From: MWBF01 sp040772005
GTDB lineage: Bacteria > Chloroflexota > Anaerolineae > CG2-30-64-16
Direction of reading: 5' to 3'
Assembly: GCA_040772005.1 (NCBI GenBank)
Contig: JAXGYZ010000007.1
Location: 124,001 to 188,000 of the forward strand
Length of the DNA: 64,000 bases
This document shows positions 33,119-41,342 of this stretch, piece by piece (the first letter of the stretch is position 1; each line of letters begins with the position of its first letter). The notes under the pieces were generated by a model that saw nothing but the letters and a program-made list of their open reading frames with translations, made no database searches and had not been told where the DNA came from. The position numbers and the translations under genes are program-made.

Positions 33119-34072
33119 ATGCTCGCGTTCAACACGCTCGTCCCACTGCTCGCCATTGTGCTCCTGGGGGCCGTGCTGCGGCGGACGCGCTTTGCATCCG
33201 CAGGGCTGTTTCGCGAGACGAACCGGCTGCTCTACTGGATCGCGCTGCCTGCGCTCCTGTTCGAGGAGACGGCCACCGCCGAGCTCGGCGGTGATGCTGC
33301 GCTGCGCGTGGCGGGCGTCATCCTGGCCGCCACGGCCGCGTGCATCGGTGTGGGCTATGTCGTGGCGTGGTTGCTGCGTGTGCCACGCCACGGGACCGGC
33401 GCGTTCGTGCAGGGCGGCTTTCGTGGCAACCTGGCCTATGTCGGCCTGCCTGCAATCACCCTTGCGCTTGCGGGCGCGGACGGCTCCATCGACCCTGCGG
33501 TGCGCACGCTGGCCGTGCTGGCGCTGGCGCTGGTTGTCCCCATCTACAACATCGTCGCCGTCGTCGTACTCGTCGCGAGCGGCGGCGCTGCGCCAGGCCA
33601 GCCGGCAGAGGCTCGCACGGCCTACCTCCGCAAGCTGGGCGTCGCGCTGGTCACGAACCCGTTTATCGTGGCCTGCCTGGCAGGACTGCTATTCGCGGTG
33701 AGCGGGTGGGAATTGCCGGCCATCGTGGCACGTACCTGCGCAACGTTGGGGCAGATGACGACGCCCCTTGCGCTGCTGGGCGTGGGTGCGACGTTGTCGC
33801 TGACGGCCCTGCGGGGCCGCTGGGCCCAGGCCGCGGGCGCAGCGCTGGTCAAGGTCGGCGTGGCGCCGCTGGTGGGGTATCTCCTGGTGACCGCGCTCGG
33901 CCTGTCGCCACTCGAACTCCGCATCGCGATGATCTACCTGGCAACGCCCACTGCAACCGCATCCTACGTGATGGCCGGTCAGCTCGGCTCCGACGAGCAA
34001 CTGGCCGGCGCGATCATCGTCCTCTCGACCATCCTGTCCCTGCCCGCGCTCGCGATCAGCCTCAGCGTATAG
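33119..34072 (+). CDS. AEC (auxin efflux carrier)-family transporter
   Basis: 317 residues with about ten transmembrane segments, the usual length. Conserved pieces: NTLVPLLAIVLLGAVLRR at the start, NRLLYWIALPALLFEETA with the helix-breaking Pro, GGFRGNLAYVGLPAITLA in the first repeat and TPTATASYVMAGQLGSDEQLAG near the end, matching the AEC/PIN signature. Bacterial members move malate, malonate or unknown metabolites. ATG 33119 follows the TspO-like gene closely. Confidence 0.87.
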   Translation: MLAFNTLVPLLAIVLLGAVLRRTRFASAGLFRETNRLLYWIALPALLFEETATAELGGDAALRVAGVILAATAACIGVGYVVAWLLRVPRHGTGAFVQGGFRGNLAYVGLPAITLALAGADGSIDPAVRTLAVLALALVVPIYNIVAVVVLVASGGAAPGQPAEARTAYLRKLGVALVTNPFIVACLAGLLFAVSGWELPAIVARTCATLGQMTTPLALLGVGATLSLTALRGRWAQAAGAALVKVGVAPLVGYLLVTALGLSPLELRIAMIYLATPTATASYVMAGQLGSDEQLAGAIIVLSTILSLPALAISLSV

Positions 34073-34084
34073 CGTGAAGCCCGG

Positions 34085-34417
34085 CTACCATGCCTCCAGC
34101 AGGCGGTTGAGCCACTGCCAGCCCAGCGCGAGCACCGTCTCGGTGAGCAGCCACCAAACACCCCCGCCTATGACGTAGCGCAGCCAGCCCGCCGGCCACA
34201 CCTGCGACAGCAAGGCGAATATGAGCACGAAAGCGCCCCCGTACATCACAAGCCATCCGGCAGTTCGCAGTAGCGCGAGCTTAAGCGCCTTACCGGTGAA
34301 GTACCGGTGCTCATAGCCGGTATAGGACAGCCAGAAGACCAACACGCTCGCGACAACCAGGACACCCGCGATGACGAGCCGGTCCCAGGGCGGCGATACG
34401 AGCCACGCCGTTGACAT
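34085..34417 (-). CDS. Small membrane protein
   Basis: 110 residues with three hydrophobic segments (about 14-34, 52-74, 78-100) and many Trp/Tyr. No family recognised. It is 36 bases downstream of the SDR gene on the same strand, so probably the second gene of that transcript, and convergent with the AEC gene. Confidence 0.6.
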   Translation of the reverse strand: MSTAWLVSPPWDRLVIAGVLVVASVLVFWLSYTGYEHRYFTGKALKLALLRTAGWLVMYGGAFVLIFALLSQVWPAGWLRYVIGGGVWWLLTETVLALGWQWLNRLLEAW

Positions 34418-34453
34418 ACAGCCCCTTCAGAGTGCGACTGAGCGGCGCCGCGC

Positions 34454-35185
34454 TCAGGTCAGGCGCTCGCCGCCGTCCACCGGCAGCACCGCCCCCGTGA
34501 CATACTCTGCCTCCACCAGATAGCGCACTGCGCGCGCCACGTCCTCCGGCGTGCCCCAACGCTTGAGCAGCGTCCGTCGCGCGCTGGCGGCGAGCTGCTG
34601 CTCCGTATAGTCCGGCGGCGGCAACACCGGGCCGGGCGCGATGGCGTTGACGCGCACCGCGGGCGCCAGTTCCATGGCGAGAGAGTAGGTCATGTTGAGC
34701 AGCCCGGCCTTTGCGACCGAGTGCGGCAGGAAGTTGGGGAACGGCGCAAAGGCCGAGAGGTCCACGATGTTGACGATTGCGCCGTCGCCGTGGGCGGCAA
34801 GGTGCGGGGCGGCGGCGCGCGCGCAGAGGAAAGGCCCCTTGAGGTCCACCGCGATCTGCCGGTCCCACTCGGCCTCGTCCAGCTCGGCCCACGGCGTGCG
34901 GCGCCAGACGGATGCGCTATTGACGAGCACGTCCAGCCGGCCCAGCTCGCTGACCGCCCGATCAATCAGCCGCTGCACCTGGTCCCCCTGCGAGACATCC
35001 GCTTGCTGCGCAATCGCCCGCCGCCCTAACTTCTGGATCTCCGCAACCGTCTCCTCCGCCGGGCCGGCAGAGGAGTTGTAGTTCACCACGATATCCGCGC
35101 CCGCGGCGGCCAGCTCCAGGCTGATGGCCTTGCCGACCCGGATGGCCCCGCCCGTGACCAGCGCAACTTTACCCTGCAGATCCAT
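34454..35185 (-). CDS. Short-chain dehydrogenase, pteridine-reductase-like, with Tyr-to-His active site
   Basis: 243 residues from ATG 35185. NAD(P)-binding TGGAIRVGKAI, NSASVWRRTPW, and ELAPAVRVNAIAPGPVLPPPD resemble PTR1/FolM-type SDRs. The catalytic Tyr-x-x-x-Lys is read as H155-S-V-A-K159 (codon CAC), with S144 in VDLSAF. The missing Tyr would abolish normal proton transfer, so the enzyme may be altered in chemistry or a non-catalytic binder. The first 31 codons of the longer open frame overlap probable promoter sequence and are not included. Confidence 0.85.
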   Translation of the reverse strand: MDLQGKVALVTGGAIRVGKAISLELAAAGADIVVNYNSSAGPAEETVAEIQKLGRRAIAQQADVSQGDQVQRLIDRAVSELGRLDVLVNSASVWRRTPWAELDEAEWDRQIAVDLKGPFLCARAAAPHLAAHGDGAIVNIVDLSAFAPFPNFLPHSVAKAGLLNMTYSLAMELAPAVRVNAIAPGPVLPPPDYTEQQLAASARRTLLKRWGTPEDVARAVRYLVEAEYVTGAVLPVDGGERLT

Positions 35186-35278
35186 CAGTACATCCTCCTT
35201 TTCCACTTCATGTCGCGTGCTTTGGCTCGCATGATTATACCCTACGCATCCTCGGCCTGTCATGTCCGCAGCATCCAT

Positions 35279-35333
35279 ATTTTTGATATTTTACACATAC
35301 GTATTTGACAAAAATCACACTTCGTGCTATCAT
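35279..35333 (+). promoter_or_regulatory. sufR promoter with candidate operator
   Basis: TTGACA (35305-35310), 17-base spacer and TATCAT (35328-35333) stand 36 bases before sufR. An inverted repeat ATTTTTG (35279-35285) / CAAAAAT (35309-35315) with a central TACGTA-type core overlaps the -35, a good place for a repressor. That SufR binds here is inference. Confidence 0.7.
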
Positions 35334-35369
35334 CCACCCCGTGAATTGTCGAGGATGTGAGGAGATGAG

Positions 35370-36023
35370 ATGCTACAAAAACAGCTAACCGGCAGTCCTG
35401 CGGGCGAGTTATTGACCGCCCTGCAACGCAGGGGCACTGCCACGGTTAAGGACCTGGAAGACCTGCTAGGCGTGACCGCGAACGCGATTCGCCAGCAGCT
35501 TACGGGCCTGCTTGCGGAAGGCTACATCGAGCAGCGGACGGAAAACATCGGTCGCGGCCGGCCGAAGCATGTCTACAGCCTGACGGCGAAGGGTCGCGCC
35601 CTCTTTCCACATCACTACGACGAATTCACCAATTCCCTGCTGCGCGAAATTCTGCTGACCGAAGGGCCGCAGAAGGTCCAGGAGCTACTGGCCCGCCTGA
35701 GCAAGCGCATGGCCGACCAGTATGCCCGCCAGATCGGCAGCGAAGCGCCCGCCGAGCGCATGGTGGCGTTGAGCGAACTGCTGAACGCGAAGGGCATCAT
35801 GTCGGAAGTCCACTTCGAGGCGGACGGCATCGTCTTCAGGGAATACACCTGCCCGTACTACGAACTGGCACGCGAGTACCGGGCCATCTGCGACATGGAA
35901 CAAGGCATGATTGCCCAGGTGGTCAACCAGCCGGTCGAGCTGGTGTCGTGCACCCTGGACGGGCATCATGGCTGCAAATTCAAGATTGACACAGGCGACG
36001 AGCAGGTAATCAGTAATGAGTAA
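35370..36023 (+). CDS. sufR: SufR-like Fe-S cluster-sensing transcriptional repressor
   Basis: 217 residues: an N-terminal winged helix (GTATVKDLEDLLGVTANAIRQQL, about 22-45, with wing RGRPKHVYSLT) and a C-terminal cluster-binding part with C161 (EYTCPYYEL), C174 (AICDME), C194 (VSCTLD) and C202 (HGCKFKI). This cysteine layout matches SufR, which carries a Fe-S cluster and represses suf genes when clusters are sufficient. It heads the suf operon and its own promoter contains a candidate operator. The last codons (VISNE and stop) lie inside a heptad-phased repeat. Confidence 0.88.
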   Translation: MLQKQLTGSPAGELLTALQRRGTATVKDLEDLLGVTANAIRQQLTGLLAEGYIEQRTENIGRGRPKHVYSLTAKGRALFPHHYDEFTNSLLREILLTEGPQKVQELLARLSKRMADQYARQIGSEAPAERMVALSELLNAKGIMSEVHFEADGIVFREYTCPYYELAREYRAICDMEQGMIAQVVNQPVELVSCTLDGHHGCKFKIDTGDEQVISNE

Positions 36024-36065
36024 CAAGAAAACGCACTCGCTTCTCATTTCTAATTACTCATTACT
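36012..36065. repeat. Inverted repeat spanning the sufR stop codon
   Basis: AGTAATGAGTAA (36012-36023, ending with the sufR stop) is perfectly inverted at 36054-36065, with GAAA/TTTC continuing inside. Units TAATCAG-TAATGAG-TAACAAG are phased by seven. It lies between sufR and sufC, where it could lower downstream expression relative to sufR. Confidence 0.8.
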
Positions 36066-36095
36066 AATTTCTTATTATCTAAGGAGCCACTGAGC

Positions 36096-36929
36096 ATGAG
36101 TGAAGAACTGGTTGTCAAGGATCTCCATGTCAATGTCGAGGGCAAGCCGATTCTGAAAGGTGTGAACCTGACGATCCGCCCCGGTGAAGTCCACGCCTTG
36201 ATGGGGCCGAACGGCTCCGGCAAGAGCACCCTGGCGTATACCATTGCCGGCCATCCACATTATGAGGTGGTGGGAGGCGATATCCTGATGAACGGCCAAA
36301 GCCTGCTGGAGATGGAACCGGATGAGCGCGCCAAGTCCGGGGTCTTCCTCGCCTTCCAGTACCCCACCGCCATTCCGGGCGTCAGCATGGCGAACTTCCT
36401 GCGCCAGGCGGTGAGCGCGGTGCGCGGGTACACCGAAAAGGCCAAGCAGGCTGTGGCTGAAGGCGGCACAGCCAAGCCCATCGGCTCCGAGCTGATGCCG
36501 ATGCGTGAATTCCGCAAGGAGCTCACTGAGAAGATGGACCGGCTGCACATCGACCCGGCCTTCGCGCGCCGCTATCTCAACGAAGGCTTCTCCGGCGGCG
36601 AGAAGAAGCGCGCAGAGATCCTGCAGATGGCGATGCTGGAGCCGAAGTTTGCCGTCCTCGACGAGACCGACTCCGGGCTGGACATCGACGCGCTGCGCGT
36701 GGTGTCCGAGGGCGTCAACAGCGTGCTCGGCCCCAATCTCGGCGTCCTGCTGATTACGCACTACCAGCGGCTCCTGAACTACATCAAGCCGCACTTCGTT
36801 CATGTCTTCTACAACGGCCGCATCGTCATGTCAGGCGGGCCGGAGTTGGCCCATGAGCTCGAGGAGAAGGGCTACCAGTGGATTCGCGAGCAGTTCGGTG
36901 AACCGATGAACGGGCAGGAAGTGGCCTGA
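36096..36929 (+). CDS. sufC: Fe-S cluster assembly ATPase SufC
   Basis: Cytoplasmic ABC-type ATPase of the SufBCD scaffold; 277 residues, somewhat longer than the usual about 250. Walker A GPNGSGKSTLAY, Q-loop AFQYPTAIPG, signature FSGGEKKRAEILQ, Walker B FAVLDETDSGLD and H-loop LLITHYQRLL are all present and in the SufC-specific form (ETDSGLDIDAL). The preceding AAGGAGCC sits before ATG 36096. The next gene is sufB, 32 bases on. Confidence 0.96.
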   Translation: MSEELVVKDLHVNVEGKPILKGVNLTIRPGEVHALMGPNGSGKSTLAYTIAGHPHYEVVGGDILMNGQSLLEMEPDERAKSGVFLAFQYPTAIPGVSMANFLRQAVSAVRGYTEKAKQAVAEGGTAKPIGSELMPMREFRKELTEKMDRLHIDPAFARRYLNEGFSGGEKKRAEILQMAMLEPKFAVLDETDSGLDIDALRVVSEGVNSVLGPNLGVLLITHYQRLLNYIKPHFVHVFYNGRIVMSGGPELAHELEEKGYQWIREQFGEPMNGQEVA

Positions 36930-36961
36930 GCGGGCCGGATTGTTGGATCGAGGAGAGCATT

Positions 36962-38380
36962 ATGTCGGCAACCAATTCCGATCATCAGATTCTCGGTGAT
37001 CTCAAGACTGAATATCAATACGGCTGGAGCCAGCCGGAAAACTACGCGTTCAAGTCGCGCAAGGGCCTGGACCACGAGATCGTGGACCAGATCAGCACCA
37101 TGAAGGGCGAGCCGGAGTGGATGCGCAAGTTGCGCCACGAAGCGCTCGATATCTTCCTGTCCAAGTCCATCCCCACTTGGGGCGCGGACCTCAGCGGTAT
37201 CGACTACCAGGACATTTACTACTACATCAAGCCGACCGAGGCCCAGGGCAAGAGCTGGGACGATGTCCCTGCGGATATCAAGGAGACATTCGACAAGCTG
37301 GGCATCCCGGAGGCGGAGCGCAAGTTCCTGGCCGGCGTGGGTGCGCAATATGAGAGCGAAGCCATCTACCACTCACTCAAGGAAGAGTGGGAGAAGATGG
37401 GCGTCATCTTCATGGACTCGGACAGCGGCCTGCGCGAGCACGAGGACATCTACCGCGAGTACTTCGGCACGGTCGTCCCCTCGACGGATAACGTCTTTGC
37501 CGCGCTGAACACGGCCTTCTGGTCGGGCGGCTCGTTCGTGTACGTGCCGAAGGGCGTCCACCTCGACATCCCCTTGCAGGCGTACTTCCGCATCAACGCG
37601 CAGAGCATGGGGCAGTTCGAGCGCACCCTCATCATCGTGGACGAGGGCGCCACGGTGCATTATGTCGAAGGCTGCACCGCACCCACCTACTCCGAGGACT
37701 CGCTGCACAGCGGCGTCATCGAGATCATCGTGCGCAAGGACGCACGCTGCCGCTACACGACCATCCAGAACTGGTCCACCAACGTCTACAACCTGGTGAC
37801 CCAGCGCTCGCTCGTCTACGACGGCGGCACCATGGAGTGGGTCGATGCGAACCTCGGCTCGAAGGTCACGATGAAGTACCCGTCGGTCTATATGCTTGGA
37901 CCGGGCGCGAGAGGACAGATTCTCTCGATGGCTTTCGCCGGTCCGGGGCAACACCTGGACGCGGGCGGCAAGCTGGTCCATGCCGCGCCGGACACGACCA
38001 GCCAGTTGATCTCCAAATCCATCAGCAAGGGCGGCGGCCGGGCATCGTACCGGGGCCTGCTCAAGGTGAGCAAGGGCGCGGCAGGCGCGAAGTCAAATGT
38101 CGTCTGTGACGCGCTGCTGCTCGATGAGCAGAGCCGGTCGGATACGTATCCGTACATCGAGATCGACGAAGAGGATGTGACGGTCGGCCACGAGGCATCG
38201 GTCAGCAAGATCGGCGAGGAACAGCTCTTCTACCTGATGAGCCGCGGGCTGAGCGAGGATGAGGCGAGCGCCATGATCGTTTCCGGCTTCATTGAGCCGA
38301 TGGTCAAGGAACTGCCGATGGAGTATGCCGTCGAGATGAACCGGCTGATCCAGTTGCAGATGGAAGGCTCGATTGGGTAA
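36962..38380 (+). CDS. sufB: Fe-S cluster assembly scaffold SufB
   Basis: 472 residues, typical for SufB. N-terminal LKTEYQYGWSQPENYAFKSRKGL, then the right-handed beta-helix core with HYVEGCTAPTYSEDSLHSGVIEI, NWSTNVYNLVTQRSLVYDGGTMEWVDANLGSKVTMKYPS, and the C-terminal SKIGEEQLFYLMSRGLSEDEA. SufB is where the cluster is built, using sulfur delivered by SufS/SufU. GAGGAGAG precedes ATG 36962. Its stop is followed within a few bases by sufD. Confidence 0.96.
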   Translation: MSATNSDHQILGDLKTEYQYGWSQPENYAFKSRKGLDHEIVDQISTMKGEPEWMRKLRHEALDIFLSKSIPTWGADLSGIDYQDIYYYIKPTEAQGKSWDDVPADIKETFDKLGIPEAERKFLAGVGAQYESEAIYHSLKEEWEKMGVIFMDSDSGLREHEDIYREYFGTVVPSTDNVFAALNTAFWSGGSFVYVPKGVHLDIPLQAYFRINAQSMGQFERTLIIVDEGATVHYVEGCTAPTYSEDSLHSGVIEIIVRKDARCRYTTIQNWSTNVYNLVTQRSLVYDGGTMEWVDANLGSKVTMKYPSVYMLGPGARGQILSMAFAGPGQHLDAGGKLVHAAPDTTSQLISKSISKGGGRASYRGLLKVSKGAAGAKSNVVCDALLLDEQSRSDTYPYIEIDEEDVTVGHEASVSKIGEEQLFYLMSRGLSEDEASAMIVSGFIEPMVKELPMEYAVEMNRLIQLQMEGSIG

Positions 38381-38384
38381 AGGA

Positions 38385-39710
38385 ATGACGACGAACATGA
38401 CGACGAATCCCAACCTGGCAATAGCCGAAAACATCTCTGCGGCGAGCATCGAAGCCCTTTCGCAGATGCGCGGGGAACCGGCCTGGCTGCTCGAAACGCG
38501 GCTGAAGGCCTGGCGCTTCTTCGAGGAAATCCCCTGGCCCACGGGCACAGAGGAAACCTGGCGGCGCACCAAGCTGACCGGCTTCAAGCTGGAAGACTAC
38601 CGGCCGCTGAACGGCACCGCAGCCGATGACGGCCTGCCCGAAGAAGCCAACAAGAGCCTGCGCGAGGTGGAAGCGGTTGCCGATATGGCGATCGTGGATG
38701 GCGTGCGACGCCATTACCGGATGAACGACGAGCTGGCGCGCCGCGGGGTCATCTTTACCGACCTCACCTCGGCCGTCCGGCAGCATCCGGAGCTGGTGCA
38801 ACGAGCGCTTGGCAGCGTGGTAGCGACGGATGAGAACAAGTTCAGCGCGCTCCACTATGCCCTGTGGAGCAGCGGCACTTTCGTCTATGTCCCGCGCAAC
38901 GTGGTGATCGACCAGCCGTTGCAGACAGTGGTCTACCAGAACGAAGGCAAGCAGGCCGGCTTCCATCACACGCTGGTGCTGACCGAGGAGAGCTCGGTTG
39001 TGACTCTGGTAGAAGATTACCTGGGCGCGGCAAGCGGCATGAGCAACAGCGCGGTGGAGTTGGCCGCAGGCCCGAACAGCCAGTTGCATTACCTGCACTT
39101 GCAGAACCTGGCCGAAAGTGCGTGGAACTTCAGCACCCAGCGCATGCAACTCCAGCCGGACAGCCTCGTGCGCTATTTCATCGGCTCGTGGGGCAGCCGC
39201 CTGAGCAAGGCATGGATCAACATGGAGCTCAACGGCCGCGGCGCGCACGGTGAGCTCCTGGGGCTGTACTTCCCCGGCGGCCGGCAGCACCTTGACCATC
39301 ACACGAACCAGCTCCACGTCGCGCAGAACACGACCAGTGACCTGCTCATCAAGGGTGCGCTCAAAGATCGCTCGCGCTCGGTGTATCAGGGGTATATCAA
39401 GGTCTACCCTGGCGCGCAGAAGACCAACGCATACCAGGCGAACCGCAACCTGATGCTGAGCAAGACGGCGCGCGCCGATAGCATTCCTGGTCTGGAAATC
39501 GAAGCGGACGATGTGCGCTGCACGCACGGCGCGACCGCAGGCCAGGTGCCCGCCGAGTATATCTTCTACCTGATGTCGCGCGGCATCGATCGCACCAACG
39601 CCGAACGCATGATCGTGCAGGGCTTCTTCGAAGAGGTCCTGAACCGCATCCCGGTCGAAGGCGTGCGCAACAAGCTGGAAACCGAGATCGCTCGGAAGTT
39701 GGGACTTTAG
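38385..39710 (+). CDS. sufD: Fe-S cluster assembly protein SufD
   Basis: 441 residues from ATG 38385 (TTG 38373 and ATG 38397 are alternatives). SufD forms a heterodimer with SufB. Recognisable parts: RMQLQPDSLVRYFIGSWGS, GRQHLDHHTNQLHVAQNTTSDLLIKGAL, VYPGAQKTNAYQANRNLMLS and HGATAGQVPAEYIFYLMSRG, with the conserved SufD His in DHHT. Directly after its TAG stop lies the largest heptad-phased inverted repeat of the window. Confidence 0.94.
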   Translation: MTTNMTTNPNLAIAENISAASIEALSQMRGEPAWLLETRLKAWRFFEEIPWPTGTEETWRRTKLTGFKLEDYRPLNGTAADDGLPEEANKSLREVEAVADMAIVDGVRRHYRMNDELARRGVIFTDLTSAVRQHPELVQRALGSVVATDENKFSALHYALWSSGTFVYVPRNVVIDQPLQTVVYQNEGKQAGFHHTLVLTEESSVVTLVEDYLGAASGMSNSAVELAAGPNSQLHYLHLQNLAESAWNFSTQRMQLQPDSLVRYFIGSWGSRLSKAWINMELNGRGAHGELLGLYFPGGRQHLDHHTNQLHVAQNTTSDLLIKGALKDRSRSVYQGYIKVYPGAQKTNAYQANRNLMLSKTARADSIPGLEIEADDVRCTHGATAGQVPAEYIFYLMSRGIDRTNAERMIVQGFFEEVLNRIPVEGVRNKLETEIARKLGL

Positions 39711-39711
39711 G

Positions 39712-39800
39712 GATTGAAGATTGAAGATTACAGATTGAAGATTTGACGTTAAGGGACAGGCCAATCTAAATCTGCAATCTTCAATCTGCAATCTTGAATC
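39712..39800. repeat. Large heptad-phased inverted repeat after sufD
   Basis: The left arm (39712-39745) is five consecutive 7-nt units GATTGAA/GATTACA/GATTTG; the right arm (39762-39800) carries the complementary units in the same phase (ATCTGCA, ATCTTCA). Any shift by seven bases still pairs. It starts one base after the sufD stop codon. Confidence 0.9.
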
Positions 39801-39815
39801 GTGATGGAGGTACAC

Positions 39816-40667
39816 ATGAGCCAGGGCTACGCACATCCCGAAAAGCTCGTCACAACGCAATGGGTCGCAGATCATCTGAATGATCCGGGCGTCCGCATCG
39901 TCGAATCCAACGAGGACCTGCTGCTCTACTCGCGCGGCCACATTCCCGGCGCAGTTCAAATCGACTGGGTCGCCGACCTCAACGACCCGATCACGCGGGA
40001 CTACCTGAACCGCGCGCAGTTCGAAGACCTGATGCGGCGCAACGGTATCGCCAATGACACCTTCGTCGTCTTCTATGGCGACAAGAATAACTGGTGGGCC
40101 TGCTATGCCTTGTGGATCTTCGAGCTGTTCGGCCACACGCGCACTGCCGTGATGGACGGAGGGCGACTTAAGTGGGAGCAGGAAGGCCGCCCCATGACCA
40201 GAGAAGTGCCGACTGTGCCGCAGACCGAGTACCGCGCGCAGGATCGGGCCGACTATAAGATCCGGGCCCTTCGCGATGATGTGTTGGCCCACATCGCGGC
40301 CAACCGTCCCCTGGTGGATGTGCGCAGCCCCGGCGAATACACGGGTCAGCTCTATCACATGGAAGGGTATCCGCAGGAAGGTGCGCTCCGCGCCGGCCAC
40401 ATCAGGGGCGCGGTCAACGTGCCGTGGGCCCGCGCGGCCAACCCGACCGATGGGAGCTTCAAGACAGCGGATCAGCTACGCGCCATCTACGAGGGCGAGC
40501 AGGGCCTGAAGCCGGACGATAACGTCATCGCCTATTGCCGCATCGGAGAGCGGTCGAGCCACACCTGGTTCGTGCTCAAGTACCTGCTCGGCTATCCCAA
40601 TGTGCGCAACTATGACGGCAGTTGGACAGAGTGGGGTAATCTGGTCGGCGTGCCGATCGAACGATGA
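39816..40667 (+). CDS. Two-domain sulfurtransferase (thiosulfate/3-mercaptopyruvate type)
   Basis: 283 residues with tandem rhodanese domains. The N-terminal inactive domain reads VRIVESNEDLLLYSRGHIPGAVQIDW and FVVFYGDKNNWWACYALWIFELFG; the catalytic domain has PLVDVRSPGEYTG, RAGHIRGAVNVPW and the persulfide loop AYCRIGERSSHTW (C241). The loop CRIGERS favours thiosulfate:cyanide sulfurtransferases. ATG 39816 follows GGAGG. In the suf operon it may supply or recycle sulfane sulfur for cluster assembly (inference). Confidence 0.93.
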   Translation: MSQGYAHPEKLVTTQWVADHLNDPGVRIVESNEDLLLYSRGHIPGAVQIDWVADLNDPITRDYLNRAQFEDLMRRNGIANDTFVVFYGDKNNWWACYALWIFELFGHTRTAVMDGGRLKWEQEGRPMTREVPTVPQTEYRAQDRADYKIRALRDDVLAHIAANRPLVDVRSPGEYTGQLYHMEGYPQEGALRAGHIRGAVNVPWARAANPTDGSFKTADQLRAIYEGEQGLKPDDNVIAYCRIGERSSHTWFVLKYLLGYPNVRNYDGSWTEWGNLVGVPIER

Positions 40668-40731
40668 CGATCAATCTTCCTTTTTGAGCCCGACCGCGCT
40701 ATACTATGCGTTCGTGGAGGGATTTGCCAGC

Positions 40732-41133
40732 GTGGACCGACAGGCACAGATCGATTTCATTCTCGATCATTATGAAAACCCGCGACACTACGGCGCATTG
40801 CCGGCAGCCTCTGTCGTACAGAAGGGCGGCAATCCCGGCTGCGGCGATATCGTCACCTTCTATCTGAAGGTGGATGGCGACGGGCGCATCGAGGATATCT
40901 CGTTCGAGGGCGAGGGCTGCACCATCAGTCAGGCGGCATCGTCCATCGTGACGGAGATGTTTTACGGCAAGACGCTGGCTGACGTCGAGGCCACGTCGAG
41001 CGACGCGATTCTTGACCTGCTGGGCCGCGAAATCGCCGCGACGCGGCTCAAGTGCGCGATGCTGGGCCTGAACACGACCAAGGAAGCCGTGCGCGTGGTG
41101 CGGCGATGGAGCCAAGAGGAGAACGCGTCATGA
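40732..41133 (+). CDS. SufU/IscU-like protein, first copy
   Basis: 133 residues from GTG 40732 with GGAGGG upstream. IDFILDHYENPRHYG is the family start, and the three metal ligands are C37 (GNPGCGDIV), C63 (EGEGCTISQAA) and C108 (RLKCAMLG). SufU takes persulfide sulfur from SufS; IscU-type members hold nascent clusters. It lacks the sufS partner directly next to it because a HicBA pair intervenes; its stop overlaps the hicB start. A second, about equally complete copy lies after sufS. CTATACTATG at 40699 could be an internal promoter. Confidence 0.9.
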   Translation: MDRQAQIDFILDHYENPRHYGALPAASVVQKGGNPGCGDIVTFYLKVDGDGRIEDISFEGEGCTISQAASSIVTEMFYGKTLADVEATSSDAILDLLGREIAATRLKCAMLGLNTTKEAVRVVRRWSQEENAS

Positions 41134-41342
41134 GCAAGTACCTGTTCACCGCCATTGTTCACAAAGAACATGATCTCTTTGTAGCTCAATGTCCCGAAGT
41201 TGGCACCGTGAGCCAGGGATATACGGTTGAAGAGTCGTTGCTCAACCTACAGGAAGCGACTGAACTCTATCTGGAGGAATTCCCGGTGCCCGAGACCAGC
41301 CGACCTTTACTCACAACTTTCGAGGCAGTCGTAAATGCCTGA
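41130..41342 (+). CDS. hicB: HicB-family antitoxin
   Basis: 70 residues, the short HicB form: a partially degraded RNase-H-like fold with FTAIVHKEHDLFVAQCPEVGTVSQGYTVEESLLNLQEATELYLEE. There is no evident C-terminal DNA-binding domain, so autoregulation may be weak or absent. ATG 41130 overlaps the SufU-like stop (ATGA) and is preceded by GAGGAG; the end overlaps hicA by eight bases. Confidence 0.9.
   Translation: MSKYLFTAIVHKEHDLFVAQCPEVGTVSQGYTVEESLLNLQEATELYLEEFPVPETSRPLLTTFEAVVNA

Noticed and set aside
36012..39800. Heptamer arrays considered as CRISPR repeats
   Set aside because: Units are 7 nt without spacers and form inverted arms; no cas genes are present.
38304..40400. 698-codon open frame antisense to sufD and the sulfurtransferase gene
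   Set aside because: It is a shadow of high-GC codon use on the other strand. The sense strand carries complete, motif-rich genes and the antisense product has no recognisable domain.
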